A DNA stretch of 64,000 nt from positions 620,001 through 684,000 of the forward strand of contig NZ_CP014862.1 of NCBI RefSeq assembly GCF_002214585.1, written 5' to 3'. Both the position numbers and the translations under genes were made by a program. Shown in pieces: positions 62,795 to 64,000 of the stretch (positions are counted from its first letter, which is position 1; the number at the start of each line of letters is the position of its first letter). Source of the DNA: Thermococcus profundus. GTDB lineage: Archaea > Methanobacteriota_B > Thermococci > Thermococcales > Thermococcaceae. The notes beneath the pieces were generated by a model that ran no database searches, was not told the DNA's origin, and saw only the letters and a list, made by a program, of their open reading frames with translations.

Positions 62795-63961
62795 GGAGAT
62801 TATTTCCTCGGGACTCTTGTCCTGGATCATCAGCGCAGTCCACTCCCTTATCCAGCGGTTGAAGTTCTGCCTGACGTACTCCGGATCAAGGCTGACGGGT
62901 TTTATCTCGTCAGGGGAGACGGCGTACTTGTAAACCTCCGGAAGCTTGACGTTCGGGTTGACCGGGTACATCCACTGGTTCGTGGGCACTTCGCTCTGGA
63001 AGTCCTCGGTGAGAAGCCACTCTATGAACTTCTCGGCCAGCTCCTTCTTCTTCGTCCCCTTGATTATCCCTGCCCCCTCAACCTGGAGGTAGTTGCCCTC
63101 TGTGAAGGCGACTGCCCTGACGTTGGTGTTGTTGTCGTAGTAGACGGTTGCAGCCGGGGAAGTTGAGTAGCTGAGGACGAGCGGATAACCCTCCTGCATG
63201 AACTTTCCGTACCAGGCATCGCTCCAGCCCTCGGTTATGACGACGCCGTTCTCCTTGAGCTTCTGCCAGTAGTTAAGATAGCCGTCGTCGCCGTAAACCG
63301 CTATCGTCCAGAGGAGGAAAGCGGCTCCGGGTGAGCTCGTCCTGGGATCTTCTATAACAAGCTTGTCCTTCCACTCGGGCTTGGTGAAGTCTTCGAGGCT
63401 CTTCGGCGGCTCACTCACCTTGTCGAGGCGGTAGTTTATGGCGATGTAGCCGTAGTCGTAGGGTATCAAGTGGTAGGTCGGGTCGAGCTTGTCGATCAGC
63501 CACTTTGGAACGATGTCTATGTTCTTTGGCTTGTAGGGCTCTAGTATTCCCGCCTCTATTGCCCTAGCGGCGAGACTGTTGTCTATTCCAATGACAACGT
63601 CCGCTTGGGGGCTGTCCTTCTCAAGGATGAGCCTGTTCAGGAGCTGGCCAGCATCTCCAACCGTTACCAGCTTTACCTTTACCCCGTACTTCTGCTCGAA
63701 CTTTGGAAACGCGGCCTTGGCGACGTACTCAAAGCTCTCGTAGGAGTAGACAACGAGGGTCTGGGGCTTTAAGGCTGTAGTTGAAGTGGTAGTTGTCGAT
63801 GAGCTGGATGAGCTTGGGGAGCTGCTGGTCACGTGGGATGAAGCAGTAGTTTGCGGAGCGCTGGTGGTTGTGGTGGTGGTTTTGTCCTGGCCGCCCCCGA
63901 TGCAGCCCAAGGCGAAGGCGACCATCATAATCAACAGCAACCCAACGGCTTTAGACTTCAT
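62780..63961 (-). CDS. thiB: Thiamine-type ABC transporter binding lipoprotein (ThiB/TbpA-like)
   Basis: The 393-residue protein has a lipobox VAFALGCIGGG and a Thr/Ser linker to about 65. The body matches the thiamine-binding protein pattern as I know it: LVVYSYESF, GDAGQLLNRLILEKDSPQADVVIGIDNSL, IEDPRTSSPGAAFLLW, TEGWSDAW and PTNQWMYPVN. It is convergent with thiPQ, an unusual layout. GGGGTGAGGGT precedes the ATG, and CAACC-T-GGTTG (63975-63985) lies just upstream. Confidence 0.88.
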   Translation of the reverse strand: MKSKAVGLLLIMMVAFALGCIGGGQDKTTTTTTSAPQTTASSHVTSSSPSSSSSSTTTTSTTALKPQTLVVYSYESFEYVAKAAFPKFEQKYGVKVKLVTVGDAGQLLNRLILEKDSPQADVVIGIDNSLAARAIEAGILEPYKPKNIDIVPKWLIDKLDPTYHLIPYDYGYIAINYRLDKVSEPPKSLEDFTKPEWKDKLVIEDPRTSSPGAAFLLWTIAVYGDDGYLNYWQKLKENGVVITEGWSDAWYGKFMQEGYPLVLSYSTSPAATVYYDNNTNVRAVAFTEGNYLQVEGAGIIKGTKKKELAEKFIEWLLTEDFQSEVPTNQWMYPVNPNVKLPEVYKYAVSPDEIKPVSLDPEYVRQNFNRWIREWTALMIQDKSPEEIISSRKS

Positions 63962-63974
63962 ACCCTCACCCCTA

Positions 63975-63985
63975 CAACCTGGTTG
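63975..63985. promoter_or_regulatory. Small palindrome upstream of thiB
   Basis: CAACC-T-GGTTG is a perfect 5-base inverted repeat just upstream of the thiB ribosome binding site. It could be an operator, but the window ends here and no second copy was seen before thiP. Confidence 0.25.
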
Positions 63986-64000
63986 TTGTTTTCGATAACC

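Noticed and set aside
1-64000. CRISPR arrays, IS elements, rRNA genes
   Set aside because: No regularly spaced repeats, transposase motifs or rRNA segments were seen on reading both strands. This is a visual search only.

Overview
The window looks like chromosomal DNA of a hyperthermophilic euryarchaeon of the order Thermococcales, most likely a Thermococcus. The basis is the gene content: a HypE end, an Mrp-type antiporter module, a tungsten aldehyde oxidoreductase, Tfx, a hexameric-type glutamate dehydrogenase, split glycine dehydrogenase subunits, TrpB2, a type-4 uracil-DNA glycosylase and RNase P protein 3. The signals agree: TATA boxes lie about 25-30 bases upstream of transcript starts, many messages are leaderless, and ribosome binding sites are GGTGA/GGAGGTG. 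Gene density is high, with many 1-8 base stop/start overlaps. No rRNA, CRISPR array or insertion sequence was seen; there is one tRNA gene (tRNA-Thr, anticodon TGT).

Layout. 1-3072: end of hypE, an MFS transporter, a tiny protein, a DUF998 membrane protein and an ACT-domain protein. 3049-6831 (minus): an eight-gene Mrp-type antiporter operon in the same order as the antiporter half of membrane-bound hydrogenase, but with no hydrogenase genes. 6874-8890: small proteins, a ChrB-C protein and a QueD-like enzyme. 8973-10376: an A+T-rich islet inserted at the 3' end of the isopentenyl-diphosphate isomerase gene; it carries a Shedu-like nuclease gene whose frame is broken at an A8 tract. 11621-17004: tungsten oxidoreductase, two four-cluster ferredoxins, an FAD oxidoreductase and a P-loop protein. 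17054-19461: DUF4389 protein, gdhA, a gene-free hairpin-rich interval and tRNA-Thr. 19555-28185: Tfx, an LrgA/LrgB pair, a DUF2139-like protein, a chemoreceptor, a tetraether-lipid radical SAM enzyme with a small partner, and uracil-DNA glycosylase.

28484-37634: NhaC antiporter, TrpB2, RNase P protein 3 with an RNA-binding protein, then a biotin locus (BioY / BirA-EcfA-EcfT) built around a perfect inverted repeat that looks like the BirA operator, then ribosomal protein L15e. 37815-42287: secreted or membrane proteins, a PrsW-like protease and two related lipoproteins. 42400-48718 (minus): glycerol and glycerophosphodiester catabolism (two GDPD phosphodiesterases, GlpK, GlpA, an FAD oxidoreductase, a DUF1667 protein). 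48791-54572: two MFS carriers, an alpha/beta hydrolase and an ABC-2 exporter. 54838-58373 (minus): glycine dehydrogenase subunits 1 and 2 with a VapBC-type toxin-antitoxin pair between them. 58523-63961: a DOMON-like lipoprotein, a HAD phosphatase, a small protein and a thiamine ABC transporter with convergent permease/ATPase and binding-protein genes.

The most interesting item is the 1.36-kb islet at 9016-10376: a single defence-like nuclease gene interrupted at an A8 run and bounded by a 23-bp near-perfect direct repeat of isomerase-gene sequence.
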